Assembly: GCF_026153355.1 (NCBI RefSeq)
Contig: NZ_CP110636.1
Coordinates: 1,054,001-1,118,000, forward strand
DNA from: Streptomyces endophytica
GTDB lineage: Bacteria; Actinomycetota; Actinomycetes; Streptomycetales; Streptomycetaceae
Length of the DNA stretch: 64,000 nucleotides
Direction of reading: 5' to 3'
Shown: piece after piece, positions 34,189-45,491 of the stretch
Layout: every line of letters starts with the position of its first letter
How positions within the stretch are numbered: position 1 is the first letter of the stretch
Program-made: the position numbers and the translations under genes
The notes under the pieces: model-generated
Seen by the model: the letters and a program-made list of their open reading frames with translations, nothing else
Databases searched by the model: none
Told to the model about the DNA's origin: nothing

Positions 34189-35348
34189 CGACGACCCCGC
34201 CGCTGGCGACGACCGGCGCGCCACCCGTCGCGCCGGGCCTCGCCACCCCCGCCCCGCAGCGTCTGATACGTCGGCGCAGCCGCGACGGAGCACCGTCCCG
34301 GCTGCGCGCCCTCGACGGGCTGCGGCTGCTGGCCGCCCTGATGGTCGCCGCGTACCACTACGGCGGGCGCGGCGGTGAGATAGCCGGGGCCTGGGGCGGC
34401 TCCCCGGCCCATCAATTCCCCACCCTGGCACCGCTGTTCGCGTACGGCTGCCTGGGCGTCCAGATCTTCTTCGTGATCAGCGGGTTCGTGATCTGCCTGT
34501 CCGGCTGGGGCCGGACCCTGCGGGCCTTCGTCGCCTCCCGCATCTCCCGCCTCTATCCCGCCTACTGGGCCGCGATCCTGCTGGTCACCGCGGTGTTCGC
34601 GCTCCCCTTCGTCGCCTACAAGGCGCTCGCGCCCAGCGAGGTCCTGACCAACCTCACCATGCTCCAGCAGCCGCTCGGCGTGCACCGCGTCCTCGGCGTG
34701 TGCTGGACCCTCTGGGCGGAGATGCGGTTCTACGCGCTCTTCGCGCTCTGCGTGGTCCTGCCGGGCGCCACCCGCGGCCGGGTGGTCCTGTTCTGCGCCG
34801 GCTGGACGCTGGCCGCCGCGCTGGCCCAGGCCGCGCACCAGCCACTGCTGGACGTCGTCCTGATGCCGGAGTACGCGCCGTTCTTCATCGGCGGCATCGG
34901 GCTGTACCTGCTGCACCGCTACGGCCCCCGCGACCCGGTCGCCTGGGCGATCGTCCTGGTCAGCTGGCTCATCGGGCAGCACTTCGCGGTCGCCGGGCTC
35001 TGGCACGCCCCGACGGTGCACGCCTTCTCCTACCGTTCGACGGCCGGCATCATCGCCGTCGTCACCCTCGGCTTCGTCCTGGTCGGGGCGGTCGCCCTGG
35101 GCGCCCTGCGGTGGGCGGACTGGCGCTGGCTGACCGTCGCCGGCGCGCTCACCTACCCCTTCTACCTGGTCCACGAGCACCTGGGCTGGGTCGTGGTGCG
35201 CGCCCTGCACCGCGGCCTCGGTGTGCCGTCCGCCGTCACGCTGGTCCTGACGACCGTGCTGATGCTGCTGCTGGCGTGGCTGCTGTACCGCTGCGTGGAG
35301 CGGCCGCTGACGCCCCGTCTGAAGCGGGCGCTGGATCCACGCCGCTGA
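34185..35348 (+). CDS. Acyltransferase 3 family membrane protein (OafA-like)
   Basis: A 387-residue integral membrane O-acyltransferase with about 10 helices. It shows the family start LRALDGLRLLAALMVAAYHYGG with the conserved His, GVQIFFVISGFVI, ASRISRLYPAYW and CWTLWAEMRFYALF, and a final VHEHLGW with RCVERPLTPRLKR. It probably acetylates the surface glycan produced by the cluster. The ATG overlaps the polysialyltransferase stop. Confidence 0.9.
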   Translation: MTTTPPLATTGAPPVAPGLATPAPQRLIRRRSRDGAPSRLRALDGLRLLAALMVAAYHYGGRGGEIAGAWGGSPAHQFPTLAPLFAYGCLGVQIFFVISGFVICLSGWGRTLRAFVASRISRLYPAYWAAILLVTAVFALPFVAYKALAPSEVLTNLTMLQQPLGVHRVLGVCWTLWAEMRFYALFALCVVLPGATRGRVVLFCAGWTLAAALAQAAHQPLLDVVLMPEYAPFFIGGIGLYLLHRYGPRDPVAWAIVLVSWLIGQHFAVAGLWHAPTVHAFSYRSTAGIIAVVTLGFVLVGAVALGALRWADWRWLTVAGALTYPFYLVHEHLGWVVVRALHRGLGVPSAVTLVLTTVLMLLLAWLLYRCVERPLTPRLKRALDPRR

Positions 35349-36032
35349 TCAGCGGCCGGCCCGGGCCTCCGGGCCGGCCGTCGCCTCGATGCCCGCGAGG
35401 ATGATCCGCAGGCCGGCCTCGAAGCTGCGGTCGAGGTCGCCGAACATCTCCCGGCCGGCCTGCGCCGCGAGCGGATAGCGCTCCCCCAGGTGCGCCTCGC
35501 GCTGGTCCAGGTCGTAGGCCGGGTCCCGGTTCTCCGGCCGGCCGGGCTCCGGGTACACCGACTGCTCCTCTATCACCAGCCCGATGGTGAAGTTGTACGC
35601 GGTCCACCATGCGTGCGCCGCCTCGCCCAGCGTGAAGCCGGCCGTGGTGAGCCGGCGCAGGAAGCCGTCGAGCGGCCCGGCGTAGCTGGTGTCCGTCATC
35701 CGCGTCCCGCTGAAGACCTTCCCTCCGTCGCGGTAGCCGAGCAGTGCCTGGCGCAGCCCACGGCAGGCGGTGAGCAGCAGCTCCTGCCAGGTCCCTTCGA
35801 AGACCGCCCCGTCCGGCCCCTGGCCGGTGAGCGGCGCGGCCATCCGCCGGAAGATCTCGGTGGCCATCTCGTCGAGCAGTTCCTGCTTGTTCTTGAAGTG
35901 CCAGTAGAGCGCGGGCGCCTTGACGTCCAGCTCCGTGGCGATCCGGCGCAGGCTCAGGCCGTCGAGGCCGACCTCGTTCAGCAGCCGCAGGGCGGTGGTG
36001 ACCACTTGTTTCCGGTCGATGCGCGAAACCAT
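35349..36032 (-). CDS. TetR-family repressor
   Basis: A 227-residue repressor with the HTH at residues about 6-52 (VVTTALRLLNEVGLDGLSLRRI, split as VVTTALRLLNE and VGLDGLSLRRI, then KAPALYWHFKNKQELLDEM). Its C-terminal domain is like that of the tetracycline repressor itself. It is divergent from an FAD monooxygenase, and two copies of CTTAAC-N3-GTTAAG lie in the gap, giving a clear autoregulated repressor-target pair. It converges on the acyltransferase, the two stop codons being adjacent in a CGCTGATCAGCG palindrome. Confidence 0.92.
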   Translation of the reverse strand: MVSRIDRKQVVTTALRLLNEVGLDGLSLRRIATELDVKAPALYWHFKNKQELLDEMATEIFRRMAAPLTGQGPDGAVFEGTWQELLLTACRGLRQALLGYRDGGKVFSGTRMTDTSYAGPLDGFLRRLTTAGFTLGEAAHAWWTAYNFTIGLVIEEQSVYPEPGRPENRDPAYDLDQREAHLGERYPLAAQAGREMFGDLDRSFEAGLRIILAGIEATAGPEARAGR

Positions 36033-36040
36033 GTTGACAA

Positions 36041-36055
36041 CTTAACACCGTTAAG
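36041..36055. promoter_or_regulatory. TetR operator O1 (CTTAACACCGTTAAG)
   Basis: Palindrome with perfect 6-base arms and a 3-base centre, 9 bases upstream of the tetR start. The same arms recur at 36077-36091. Confidence 0.85.
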
Positions 36056-36070
36056 GCCATCCTCGGAAAC

Positions 36071-37647
36071 ATGGAACTTAACAGCGTTAAGGACATGAGC
36101 GGTCAGCCGGACACCCTTCCTGCGGCCGTGGACGTACTGATCGCCGGCGCGGGCCCGACCGGCCTCGCGCTGGGCATCGACCTCGCCCGCCGCGGTGTGC
36201 GCGCCCTGCTCGTCGAGCGCCAGGACCGCCTCTCCCCCGGCGCCCGCGGCACCGGCCTGCAGCCGCGCACCCAGGAGGTCTACGAGGACCTCGGGGTGCT
36301 GGACGCGATCCGCGCGGTCGGCGGCGACTACCCGGTCACGGCCCGCTGGGAGGACGGCCGGATCACCGGCACCGAGGTGATGATCGAGCGGGTCGATCCG
36401 ACGCCCGCCGCACCGCACTCGAACGCGATGATGGTGCCGCAGTTCCGTAACGTGGAGGTGCTCCACGAACGGCTCACCGAGCTCGGCGGCAGCGTGCTCC
36501 TCTCCACCGAACTCACCGATTTCACCCAGGACGCGGACGGTGTGACGGCCCGCCTGCGCACCGCCGACGGCACGCCGCACACCGTGCGCGCCGCCTATCT
36601 GGTCGCCGCCGACGGCGGGCGCAGCACGGTCCGGCGGGCGCTCGGCACCGGGATGAGCGGGCCGGGGCACCTGCAGTTGGAGCCCGGTGCCGCGCTGCTC
36701 GCGGACGTCCGGATCAGCGGTCTCGACCGCGACCACTGGCACCGCTGGGAGCTGCCGCAGGGCGGTTTCATCGGCCTGCTGCCGCTGGCCGGCACCGACC
36801 TCTTCCAGAGCATGATCGCGGCCTTCAGCGAGGTCCCGGACCCCTCACCCGAGACCGTCCGCGCGGCGATCGCGGCGCACACCCACCTCACCGCCGAGCA
36901 GGTCACCGACGTCGTCTGGACCTCCGTCTTCCGGCCCAAGGTGGGCCTGGCCGACACCTTCCGCACCGGCCGGGTCTTCCTCGCCGGCGACGCCGCGCAC
37001 ATCCACTCCCCGGCCGGCGGCCAGGGCCTCAACACCAGCGTCCAGGACGGCTACAACCTCGGCTGGAAGCTCGGCCTGGTCCTGCGGCACGGCGCACCCG
37101 ACACCCTGCTCGACAGCTACCAGGCCGAGCGCCGCCCGATAGCCGAGCGCATCCTCGACACCAGCACCCGGCTGCACCGCTCGCGCACGCTGCGCCGCGG
37201 CCGCGACCTGCACCAGCTCGACATCGGCTACCCGGAGAGCCCGCTGACCCGGGAGCTGCGCACCGGCCTGCCCGAGGGCGCGCTGCGGGCCGGCGACCGG
37301 GCGCCCGACGCCCCTGCCACACCCCCGACGGCAAGGCCGTCCGGCTCTTCGACGCCTACCGGGGCCCGCACTTCACCCTGCTCGTCCTCGGCGACACCGA
37401 CCTCGACGCCGCCGCGCTCGACGCCGACCCGGCCCTGCTGCGGATCGTCCGCGCCGGTGGCCCGGACCCCGACCTGATCGACACCGACGGCCACCTCCGC
37501 GCCGCCTACGGGGACGGCCCCGCCGTCCTCCTCGTCCGCCCGGACGGCTACCTCGCCCTCGCCGCCCCGGCCACCGGCGCCACCACCGCGGTGGCCGCCG
37601 CCCTGGCCGCGTACACCGGCGCGCCCGCCCCGCAGCCGGCCGCCTGA
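36071..37647 (+). CDS. FAD-dependent aromatic monooxygenase (frameshifted)
   Basis: Group A flavoprotein monooxygenase (about 525 residues if repaired). FAD motifs: VLIAGAGPTGLALG near residue 22, the DG motif VAADGGRSTVRR, and GRVFLAGDAAHIHSPAGGQGLN. The C-terminal thioredoxin-like domain (RLFDAYRGPHFTLLVLG and later) lies in another frame. One missing C at 37311-37314 restores RAPDAPCHTPDGKAV and a stop at 37645-37647. Members include tetracycline, rifampicin and polyketide hydroxylases. With a TetR repressor next to it, a role in antibiotic inactivation or tailoring is plausible but not shown. Start 36071 or 36095. Confidence 0.85.
36077..36091. promoter_or_regulatory. TetR operator O2 (CTTAACAGCGTTAAG)
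   Basis: Second copy of the CTTAAC-N3-GTTAAG palindrome, centre-to-centre 36 bases from O1. It overlaps the first codons of the monooxygenase if translation begins at 36071. This suggests either that the true start is the ATG at 36095 or that the operator blocks early elongation. Confidence 0.8.
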
Positions 37648-37663
37648 CCCGGGCTCAAGAAGC

Positions 37664-37709
37664 GCGCGAGGCCGTACGAGCGGGAATGTCCGCTCGTACG
37701 GCCTCGCGC
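37664..37709. terminator. Strong bidirectional terminator
   Basis: Perfect 20-base stem (37664-37683 / 37690-37709) with a 6-base loop between the convergent monooxygenase and GntP genes. The monooxygenase stop repaired above ends 16 bases before it. Confidence 0.85.
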
Positions 37710-37783
37710 CGGGAACGGGCGCCTGAGGGGGGTTGAGGCGCCCGGGGCGGCGGGGGTCCGCCCGGAAGGTCCGCGAACCGGGG

Positions 37784-39180
37784 CTACACGACCAGGGAGA
37801 GCAGCAGCACGCACCCGATGCCGACCACCGAGATCAGCGTCTCCATCACCGACCAGGTCTTCAGCGTCTGGCCGACGCTCATCCCGAAGTACTCCTTGAC
37901 CAGCCAGAAGCCGGCGTCGTTGACATGGCTGAAGAACAGCGAGCCGGAGCCGATCGCCAGCACCAGCAGCGCCACATGAGTGGTGCTCATACCCGCGGCG
38001 AGCGGGGCCACCAGACCGGCGGCCGAGATGGTGGCCACCGTCGCCGAGCCGGTCGCGAGCCGGATGGCGACCGCGATCAGCCAGGCCAGCAGCAGCGCCG
38101 ACAGATGCCAGCCCTTGGAGACGTCCATGATCATCTGGCCCACGCCGCAGTCCACCAGCGTCTGCTTGAAGCCGCCGCCCGCGCCGACGATCAGTACCAC
38201 GCCGGCGATCGGGGCGAGCGACCTCTCCACCGTGGCCGCGGTCCGCCCGCGGCTGAAACCGGCCGCCCGGCCGAGCGTGAACATCGCGACGATCACCGCG
38301 GTCAGCAGCGCGATCAGCGGCGACCCGACCACGTCGAAGACCCGCTGCACACCGGCCGTGGGATCGTCGACGACGACGTCCACCAGCGCCTTGGCCAGCA
38401 TCATCACGACCGGCAGCAGCACGGTGGCCACGGTGATCGCGAACCCCGGCCGCTTCTCCAGGTCTTCCGAGGCCCGTTGGGGGATCATCTTCTCCGGCGG
38501 GCAAATGTCCACCCAGCGGGCCGCGTAGCGGGAGAACAGCGGGCCCGCGATGATCGCGGTCGGCACCGCGACGACCACGCCGAGCGCCAGGGTGATGCCG
38601 AGGTTCGCGCCGACCGCGTCGATCGCCACCAGCGGGCCGGGTGCGGCGGGATCAGCCCGTGCATGACGGACAGTCCGGCCAGCGCCGGGATCCCGATCCG
38701 CATCAGCGAGAAGTTGCCGCGCTTGGCGACCAGCAGGACCACCGGGATCAGCAGCACGATGCCGACCTCGAAGAAGATCGGCAGCCCGACTATCCCGGCG
38801 ATCAGCACCATCGCCCAGGGCATCGCCCGCCTGCTGGACCGCGCCAGGATCGTGTCGACGATCTGGTCCGCGCCGCCGGAGTCGGCGAGCAGCCGGCCGA
38901 GGATCGCGCCCAGCGCGATCAGCACCCCGGTCCCCGCGACGGTCGTCCCCAGCCCCGTCGAGAAGCTGGCGATGACCTTGTCGAGCGGCGCCCCGGCCAC
39001 CGCGCCGAGCACCAGCGAACCGATGATCAGCGACAGGAAGGCGTGCAGCTTGAACTGGGTGATGAGCAGGACGATGACGGCGATGCCGGCCAGGACGGCG
39101 ATGCCCAGCTGGGCGTGACCGGCCGAGGTGATCGGCACGGTCGCGTCCGCTGCGAGCATCTCGACGCTGAGATGGGTCAC
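37784..39180 (-). CDS. Gluconate:H+ symporter, GntP family (frameshifted)
   Basis: GntP-type permease (about 465 residues, 12-14 helices). The N-terminal part from the GTG at 39180 includes LHAFLSLIIGSLVLGA, GTGVLIALGAILG and VGLPIFFEVGIVLLIPVV; the C-terminal part includes GGGFKQTLVDCGVG, RLATGSATVATISAAGL and FSHVNDAGFWLVKEYFG. One missing G at 38637-38638 restores HGLIPPHPGPLVAIDAVGANLG. It imports gluconate for the kinase encoded upstream on the same strand. Confidence 0.9.
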
Positions 39181-39240
39181 GGCGCTTCCCTTGGTTGGAC
39201 GGGAGGGAGGACTTGGGTGGACGGGTGGGGGAGAAGGGGG

Positions 39241-39771
39241 TTACCCGGCGGATGCGGCCAGCGCGCGCAATGCGGCCACCGCCCGCCCGGCGATCTGCTG
39301 CGGGGTTCCGGAGACGTCGACCGCGACGCCCGCCTCGTCCGGCCCGAGGGGTTCGAGCGTGGCGAACTGCGAGTCGAGCAGCGCGGTCGGCATGAAGTGG
39401 CCCTTGCGCTCGGCCATCCGCGCCTGGATCAGCGCGCGGTCACCGGTCAGGTGCAGGAAGACGAGGCCGGGGGCGGCGGCCCGCAGCCGGTCGCGGTAGG
39501 CCCGCTTCAGCGCGGAGCTGCTGACCACCCCGCCGTGACCGGCCCGGTCGTGCGCCCAGGCACCGATCGCATCCAGCCAGGGGCCGCGGTCGGCGTCGTC
39601 CAGCGGGACGCCGGCCGTCATCTTGGCGATGTTGGCCGGGGGATGGAAGTCGTCGCCCTCGGCGTACGGGACGCCCAGTTCGGCGGCCACCAGCGGGCCG
39701 ATCGTGGTCTTGCCGGTGCCGGCCACGCCCATCACGACGATGACGTCAGGGGCGGCGTCGGGAGTGCTCAT
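39241..39771 (-). CDS. gntK: Gluconokinase
   Basis: A 176-residue P-loop kinase (VVMGVAGTGKTTIG, residues 12-25) phosphorylating gluconate to 6-phosphogluconate for the pentose phosphate pathway. Characteristic are EGDDFHPPANIAKM with the substrate-binding acids and FLHLTGDRALIQARMAERKGHF-type segments. It is the first gene of the gluconate operon, 60 bases before the permease, and divergent from the GntR regulator. Confidence 0.93.
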   Translation of the reverse strand: MSTPDAAPDVIVVMGVAGTGKTTIGPLVAAELGVPYAEGDDFHPPANIAKMTAGVPLDDADRGPWLDAIGAWAHDRAGHGGVVSSSALKRAYRDRLRAAAPGLVFLHLTGDRALIQARMAERKGHFMPTALLDSQFATLEPLGPDEAGVAVDVSGTPQQIAGRAVAALRALAASAG

Positions 39772-39828
39772 CCCGGGTTACCTCGCTGTCTTCCTTGACC
39801 CCGTGCATGCCCCACTGAAACCCATTAG

Positions 39829-39867
39829 GTACGACGTATTCAAGAGTCTGTGATGCAAACGTCATAC
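39829..39867. promoter_or_regulatory. Possible GntR operator half-sites
   Basis: GTACGACGT (39829-39837) and ACGTCATAC (39859-39867) form an inverted pair with one mismatch, in the gap between gntK and the GntR gene. The wide spacing makes a single operator uncertain; they may be two half-sites or chance. Confidence 0.3.
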
Positions 39868-39903
39868 TTAATTGGCCGGGATGCGGGAACGTACCCTTAC
39901 TCC

Positions 39904-40605
39904 ATGGAGAACGAGGGGAAGGGCCTGCACGGCCGCGTGCTGGAGGCCCTCGGGCCCGAGATCACCGCGGGCGACCACCCTCCGGGCACGGTCCTGCGCA
40001 CCGACGAACTGGCGCAGCGCTTCGACGTCTCGCGCACGGTCATCCGCGAGGCGGTCCGGGTCCTGGAATCCATGCAGCTGGTCGCCTCCCGGCGCCGGGT
40101 GGGGGTGACCGTCCGCCCCACCGAGGAGTGGAACGTCTACGACCCGCGGGTCATCGGCTGGCGGCTGACCGGCCGGGACCGCCCCCGCCAGCTGCGCTCA
40201 CTGACCGTTCTGCGCTCGGCGGTCGAGCCGGTCGCCGCGGGGCTCGCCGCCGAGCACGCCACCCCCGCGCAGTGCGCCGAGCTCACCGAGCACGCGATGG
40301 GCATGGTCGCCACCTCCCGCGGCCAGCAGCTCGACGCGTATCTGGTCCACGACGTGGCCTTCCACCGCGTGATCCTCACCGCCTCCGGCAACGAGATGTT
40401 CGCCCGCCTCGCGGACGTCGTCGCGGCCGTCCTGACCGGCCGCACCCACCACCACGTCATGTTCACCGACCCCGACCCGGCCGCGGTCACCCTTCACGTC
40501 CAGGTCGCGGAGGCGGTCCGCACGGGCGACGCGAGTGCCGCGGAGCGGCTGACCCGTGAGATCACGACGGGCGCGATGGCCGAACTGGACGTTTTGGCAC
40601 CCTAG
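39904..40605 (+). CDS. GntR-family (FadR-type) gluconate regulator
   Basis: A 233-residue regulator: winged helix at residues 8-72 (GTVLRTDELAQRFDVSRTVIR, split as GTVLRTDELAQRF and DVSRTVIREAVRVLESM) and an all-helical FadR-type ligand domain with metal-binding-like D-x3-H and His residues (YLVHDVAFHRVIL, RTHHHVM). The ATG at 39904 fits the HTH start. It is divergent from gntK-gntP and probably represses them in the absence of gluconate or 6-phosphogluconate. Confidence 0.9.
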   Translation: MENEGKGLHGRVLEALGPEITAGDHPPGTVLRTDELAQRFDVSRTVIREAVRVLESMQLVASRRRVGVTVRPTEEWNVYDPRVIGWRLTGRDRPRQLRSLTVLRSAVEPVAAGLAAEHATPAQCAELTEHAMGMVATSRGQQLDAYLVHDVAFHRVILTASGNEMFARLADVVAAVLTGRTHHHVMFTDPDPAAVTLHVQVAEAVRTGDASAAERLTREITTGAMAELDVLAP

Positions 40606-40657
40606 TTGGGCCGCCACGCACTCGTCCGTCCCGCCGTCGAGGCCGGTGGGGTGCACG

Positions 40658-40870
40658 TCAGAACAGCGGCTGCTGGCCGGGGAAGGGCGGCTCCTCGGGG
40701 TCGAAGAGCGGCTCGGCGGGGGCCATCAGCGGGGCGATCCGCCGCGACCCCGGACAGGAGATCAGCTCCAGCCCCGTCCGCCGCCCCGGCGGGTCATGCC
40801 GCGCGAAGCGGCCGCCGACAACGGCGATCTCTCGAGTACAGACGGGGCACGCACGACGCGGACTGGACAT
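40658..40870 (-). CDS. Conserved small protein, function unknown
   Basis: A 70-residue protein starting MSSPRRACPVCTREIAVV, with one CxxC (Cys8, Cys11) and a further Cys near residue 39, and a Pro-rich C terminus (PAEPLFDPEEPPFPGQQ). The Cys arrangement could hold half of a zinc ribbon. I do not recognise a characterised family. It lies alone between the GntR and mutase genes. GC-rich coding bias supports it. Confidence 0.55.
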   Translation of the reverse strand: MSSPRRACPVCTREIAVVGGRFARHDPPGRRTGLELISCPGSRRIAPLMAPAEPLFDPEEPPFPGQQPLF

Positions 40871-40963
40871 GCGTCCATTGTTCCCCGCGCGCCTGCCGGC
40901 GAGGGACCACCCCCACCGGCCCTGACTTCCCCCCTCGCCGGAGGGGACGGACAGGTACGTGGG

Positions 40964-42562
<1,599 letters not shown>

Positions 42563-42734
42563 GGAAGTACGCCTCCGCCTGGGTGACCGCGATCCGGTGG
42601 TTCTTTTCCGACGGTCGGTGCACCGTCGTCACGGTTTTACGCCTTGCTCACAGCATGCCCGCAGGTTCGCCACGCCGCAGCGCTGGGAAGCATCACCACT
42701 GGCCGGTCGGGCCGCCCAGATCCGGGGGTAGCGC

Positions 42735-43606
42735 ATGAGGCGGAGCAGCGGAAGACGTACGGCGCCGGTGGCGGCCGCGGTGCTGGCGGTGGCCGCGCTC
42801 GCGGTGGGCTGCCGGCCGGTGACGGTGACGAGGACCGGCGCGCCGGACAGCAAGGGCGTCCGCTACGCCCCGACCACGCCCGCTCCCCCGCCGCTGACCG
42901 CGCGTACCGCGCCCGCGGCCCGGCACACCGCCCCGGCCCGCCCGCCCCGCACCGGGCATCCGGCGCCGCGGGCCCGCGCACGGTGATGGCGGTGGGCGCA
43001 CACGGCGGGCAGGTCCGTGAACTCCAGGCGCGATTGACCCAGCTGGGTCTGTTCGACCGCGCCCCGACGGGCTATTACGCCTCGGTCACCGCCGCCGCGG
43101 TCCGTACGTTCCAGAAGCAGCAGCGGCTGCCGCGTACGGGCACGGTGCAGCCCGCGGCCTGGCGTGCGCTGCGGGCCCGGACCCGTGAGCCGTCGCGCAC
43201 GGAGCTCTATCCGCCGACGACCAGGCCGGTCGGCGTCCCGGACGCGCGCTGCCTGCGGGGCCGGGTGATCTGCATCAGCAAGCGGAGCAACACCCTGGCC
43301 TGGGTGGTCGACGGGCGGGTGGTGTCCGCGATGGACGTGCGGTTCGGCTCGCAGTACACCCCGACCCGGGAAGGCACCTTCGCCATCGCCTTCAAGAGCC
43401 GGCGCCACGTCTCGACGCTCTATCACACGGCCATGCCGTACGCGATGTTCTTCAGCGGGGGCCAGGCGGTCCACTATTCCGCCGACTTCGCGGCCCGCGG
43501 CTACGGCGGCGCCTCGCACGGCTGCGTCAACGTCCGGGACAAGGACAAGATCGCGGCGCTGTTCGCCGCGGTGCACAAGGGGACCAAGGTGGTCGTCTAC
43601 CGCTAG
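42735..43606 (+). CDS. L,D-transpeptidase lipoprotein with peptidoglycan-binding domain (frameshifted)
   Basis: About 290 residues if repaired. The signal peptide ends in a lipobox (ALAVGC, Cys26). A Pro/Thr-rich linker follows, then a peptidoglycan-binding helical domain (VRELQARLTQLGLFD, then VRTFQKQQRLPRTGTV), then a YkuD catalytic domain with active-site SHGCVNV. One missing G at 42970-42972 breaks the frame in the linker; restoring it joins PAPRG to PRTVMAVGAHGG. The enzyme would make 3-3 cross-links in the cell wall from outside the membrane. Confidence 0.88.
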
Positions 43607-43669
43607 GGCCTGTCCGACCCTGACCCATCAGAGAGGCCCTAGGGGCGGATCACCGAGAAGAAGGAGAAG

Positions 43670-43708
43670 GGCGCGGGCAGGGCCGGGGGAACGTGCCCCG
43701 CCCGCGCC
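43670..43708. terminator. Hairpin between convergent genes
   Basis: GC-rich inverted repeat (43670-43683 / 43695-43708, imperfect, 14-base arms) between the L,D-transpeptidase and the sigma-partner gene. Likely bidirectional. Confidence 0.55.
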
Positions 43709-43777
43709 AAATGCGCTGAGCCGTGGGTACGGGGGGAACCCCGGCTCGTCGCGCAGCCGATGACCAGTCGGCTTCAC

Positions 43778-44820
43778 TCAGTACTGCGTCACCGGCTCGA
43801 AAAACGTCACACCCCGCCGGAGGCGGTGGCGCTCGGGGTCGCCCCGGCGGGATCCGTGCCGGTCACGGACGGGGTGGGGGCGGGGGTGGAGGCGCCCGGG
43901 GGACTGGGCGGGCTGGTCGCCCTCCTCGTCGCCGGAGCCGGCGCTCTCGCCGGTGCCGCCGGTGGGTGCGGTGCCGGTGAGGCCGCTGCCGAAGCCATCG
44001 TTGTCACCCGAGCCGCCGCCGGACTGATAGCGCGCCAGATACGCGCGGCAGAAGGCGTGCACCTTCTCCGCGCCACCGGCCCGGCGTTCGAGGCGCTGCC
44101 GCGTCTCGCGGTCCATGCGGTCCCGGTTGCCGGACTCGTACTGCTGACAGAGCGTGAGCAAAAGCTTCTTCTTGGCGCCCTGGCCGGGGTCGCCCTTCTT
44201 GCCGCCCTGGTCGCCGTGCCGGCCGGGCGTACCGCTGCCCGGCACGCCGGTCGCGCCGGGGCTGGCCCCGGGCGTCCCGGTGTCGGAGGGCGCGGTGGAC
44301 GTCCCGCCGTGCGTGGCGTCGGGCGTGCTGCCCGTGGTGCCGTCGGTCTGGGCCTCGCCGGGCTCAGTGGTGGCCACCGGGCCGGGCGTCTCGGCGGACG
44401 AGGCGCTGGATCCCGGTTCGGGACCGCCGCCACCACGGAAAGGGCCGGGCAGGACTCCCGCTCCGGCCGCGACGGCGACCCCGCCGATGGCGCAGGCCGC
44501 GAGCGCGACGGCGAAGCCGCGCCGGAAGGGGCGGGCGAACCGGGTGCGTTCGGTGACGGCGGTGGCATGGACCGTCGGCGCGGCGGCGTCGGAGCCGCGG
44601 CCCGCCGAACGGGCGCCGGAGCCGTGCGGAACGCGGCGACGGCGGCCTCTTCGCCGGGCAGCGGCGCGGCCTCGGGGGCCCGGGCGCCGACCGCGGCGGC
44701 GGCCGCCAGCAGCTGTTCGAGTTCCTGTGCGCCGGCGCCGTACGGGGAACCGACCCGTTCACCACGCAGCATCCGCTCCGCGGTGTCCTTGTCGAGCCAG
44801 TCGTACCGATCGTCGGCCAT
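43778..44820 (-). CDS. Membrane-anchored partner of ECF sigma factor (frameshifted)
   Basis: N terminus MADDRYDWLDKDTAERMLRG with an Ala-rich helix, then (in the next frame) a single membrane helix AVALAACAIGGVAVAAGAG and a Ser/Thr/Gly/Pro-rich outside region with KKKLLLTLCQQYESGNRDRM and HAFCRAYLARY. One missing G at 44601-44603 joins the parts. The last ~35 codons could instead use another frame ending at 43807 (PGASTPAPTPSVTG), which would need one extra C near 43900. The ATG overlaps the sigma stop (TGATG). The layout is that of an anti-sigma-like regulator, but no zinc-HxxxCxxC motif is seen, so the role is inferred from context. Confidence 0.65.
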
Positions 44821-45491
44821 CACATGTCCTTCTGCGTTCGTGCGGCCGATTCCGTCACACCCCGTAGGCGGGAATCCGCCACGTCCCCGGGGCGCTGCTG
44901 TTCGGGGAGGTGGTCCCCGGCGCGCTGCGGGTCGCCGATCAGTTCGGCGAGCTTCCGGAGTCCGCGGTGTGCGGCGGTGCGTACCGCACCGGGCCGTTTG
45001 CCGAGCACCTCGGCCGCGCTCTTGGCGTCGAGCCCGACCACCACCCGGAGCACCACGGCCTCGGCCTGGTCCTGCGGCAGCCGGGATATCAGCTGCATGG
45101 TGCGGCCGGTGCCGAGGGCCTCCAGGGCCTCACCGGCGGTGTCGGACGTCGCCGGGGTGTCGGCCAGTTCGCTCTCGTCGCCGCCGATCGCCGGGCGCCG
45201 GCCGCGCATCCGGATGTGGTCCAGGGCGCGGTTGCGGGCGATCCGGGCGGCCCAGCCGCGGAAGCGGTCGGCGTCGCCGCTGAAGCGGGCGAGGTCGCGG
45301 GTTATCTGCAGCCAGGCCTCGGAGGTGACGTCCTCAACATCCGCTTCGCTCACCAACGTCCGCACATACCCCAGAAGTCGGGGGTGTACGGCGCGGTAGA
45401 CGGTACGGAACGCTGCCTCGTCGCCGTCCTGCGCCGCCTGTACGGCCACCGTCAGCCGGCGGTCGTCCGGCTGAATGTCGTCCCCTCGCAC
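44820..45491 (-). CDS. ECF-type RNA polymerase sigma factor
   Basis: A 223-residue sigma-70 family protein. Region 2 spans residues about 20-90 (AFRTVYRAVHPRLLGYVRTL, split as AFRTVYRAVHPR and LLGYVRTLV, then DVTSEAWLQIT and RFRGWAARIARNRALDHIR). Region 4 spans about 130-185 (LPQDQAEAVVLRVVVGLDAKSAAEVLG, split as LPQDQAEAVVLRVVVG and LDAKSAAEVLGKR). The GTG at 45491 has AGGA eight bases upstream. Co-translated with the membrane partner gene, which suggests control by a surface or envelope signal. Confidence 0.88.
   Translation of the reverse strand: MRGDDIQPDDRRLTVAVQAAQDGDEAAFRTVYRAVHPRLLGYVRTLVSEADVEDVTSEAWLQITRDLARFSGDADRFRGWAARIARNRALDHIRMRGRRPAIGGDESELADTPATSDTAGEALEALGTGRTMQLISRLPQDQAEAVVLRVVVGLDAKSAAEVLGKRPGAVRTAAHRGLRKLAELIGDPQRAGDHLPEQQRPGDVADSRLRGVTESAARTQKDM

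Noticed and set aside
36628..37044. Open minus-strand frames within the monooxygenase gene
   Set aside because: Mirror frames of a recognised FAD enzyme; no start signal or family features.
42563..42734. Cobalamin riboswitch before the mutase gene
   Set aside because: The 172-base gap shows no B12-box-like conserved core that I could recognise.
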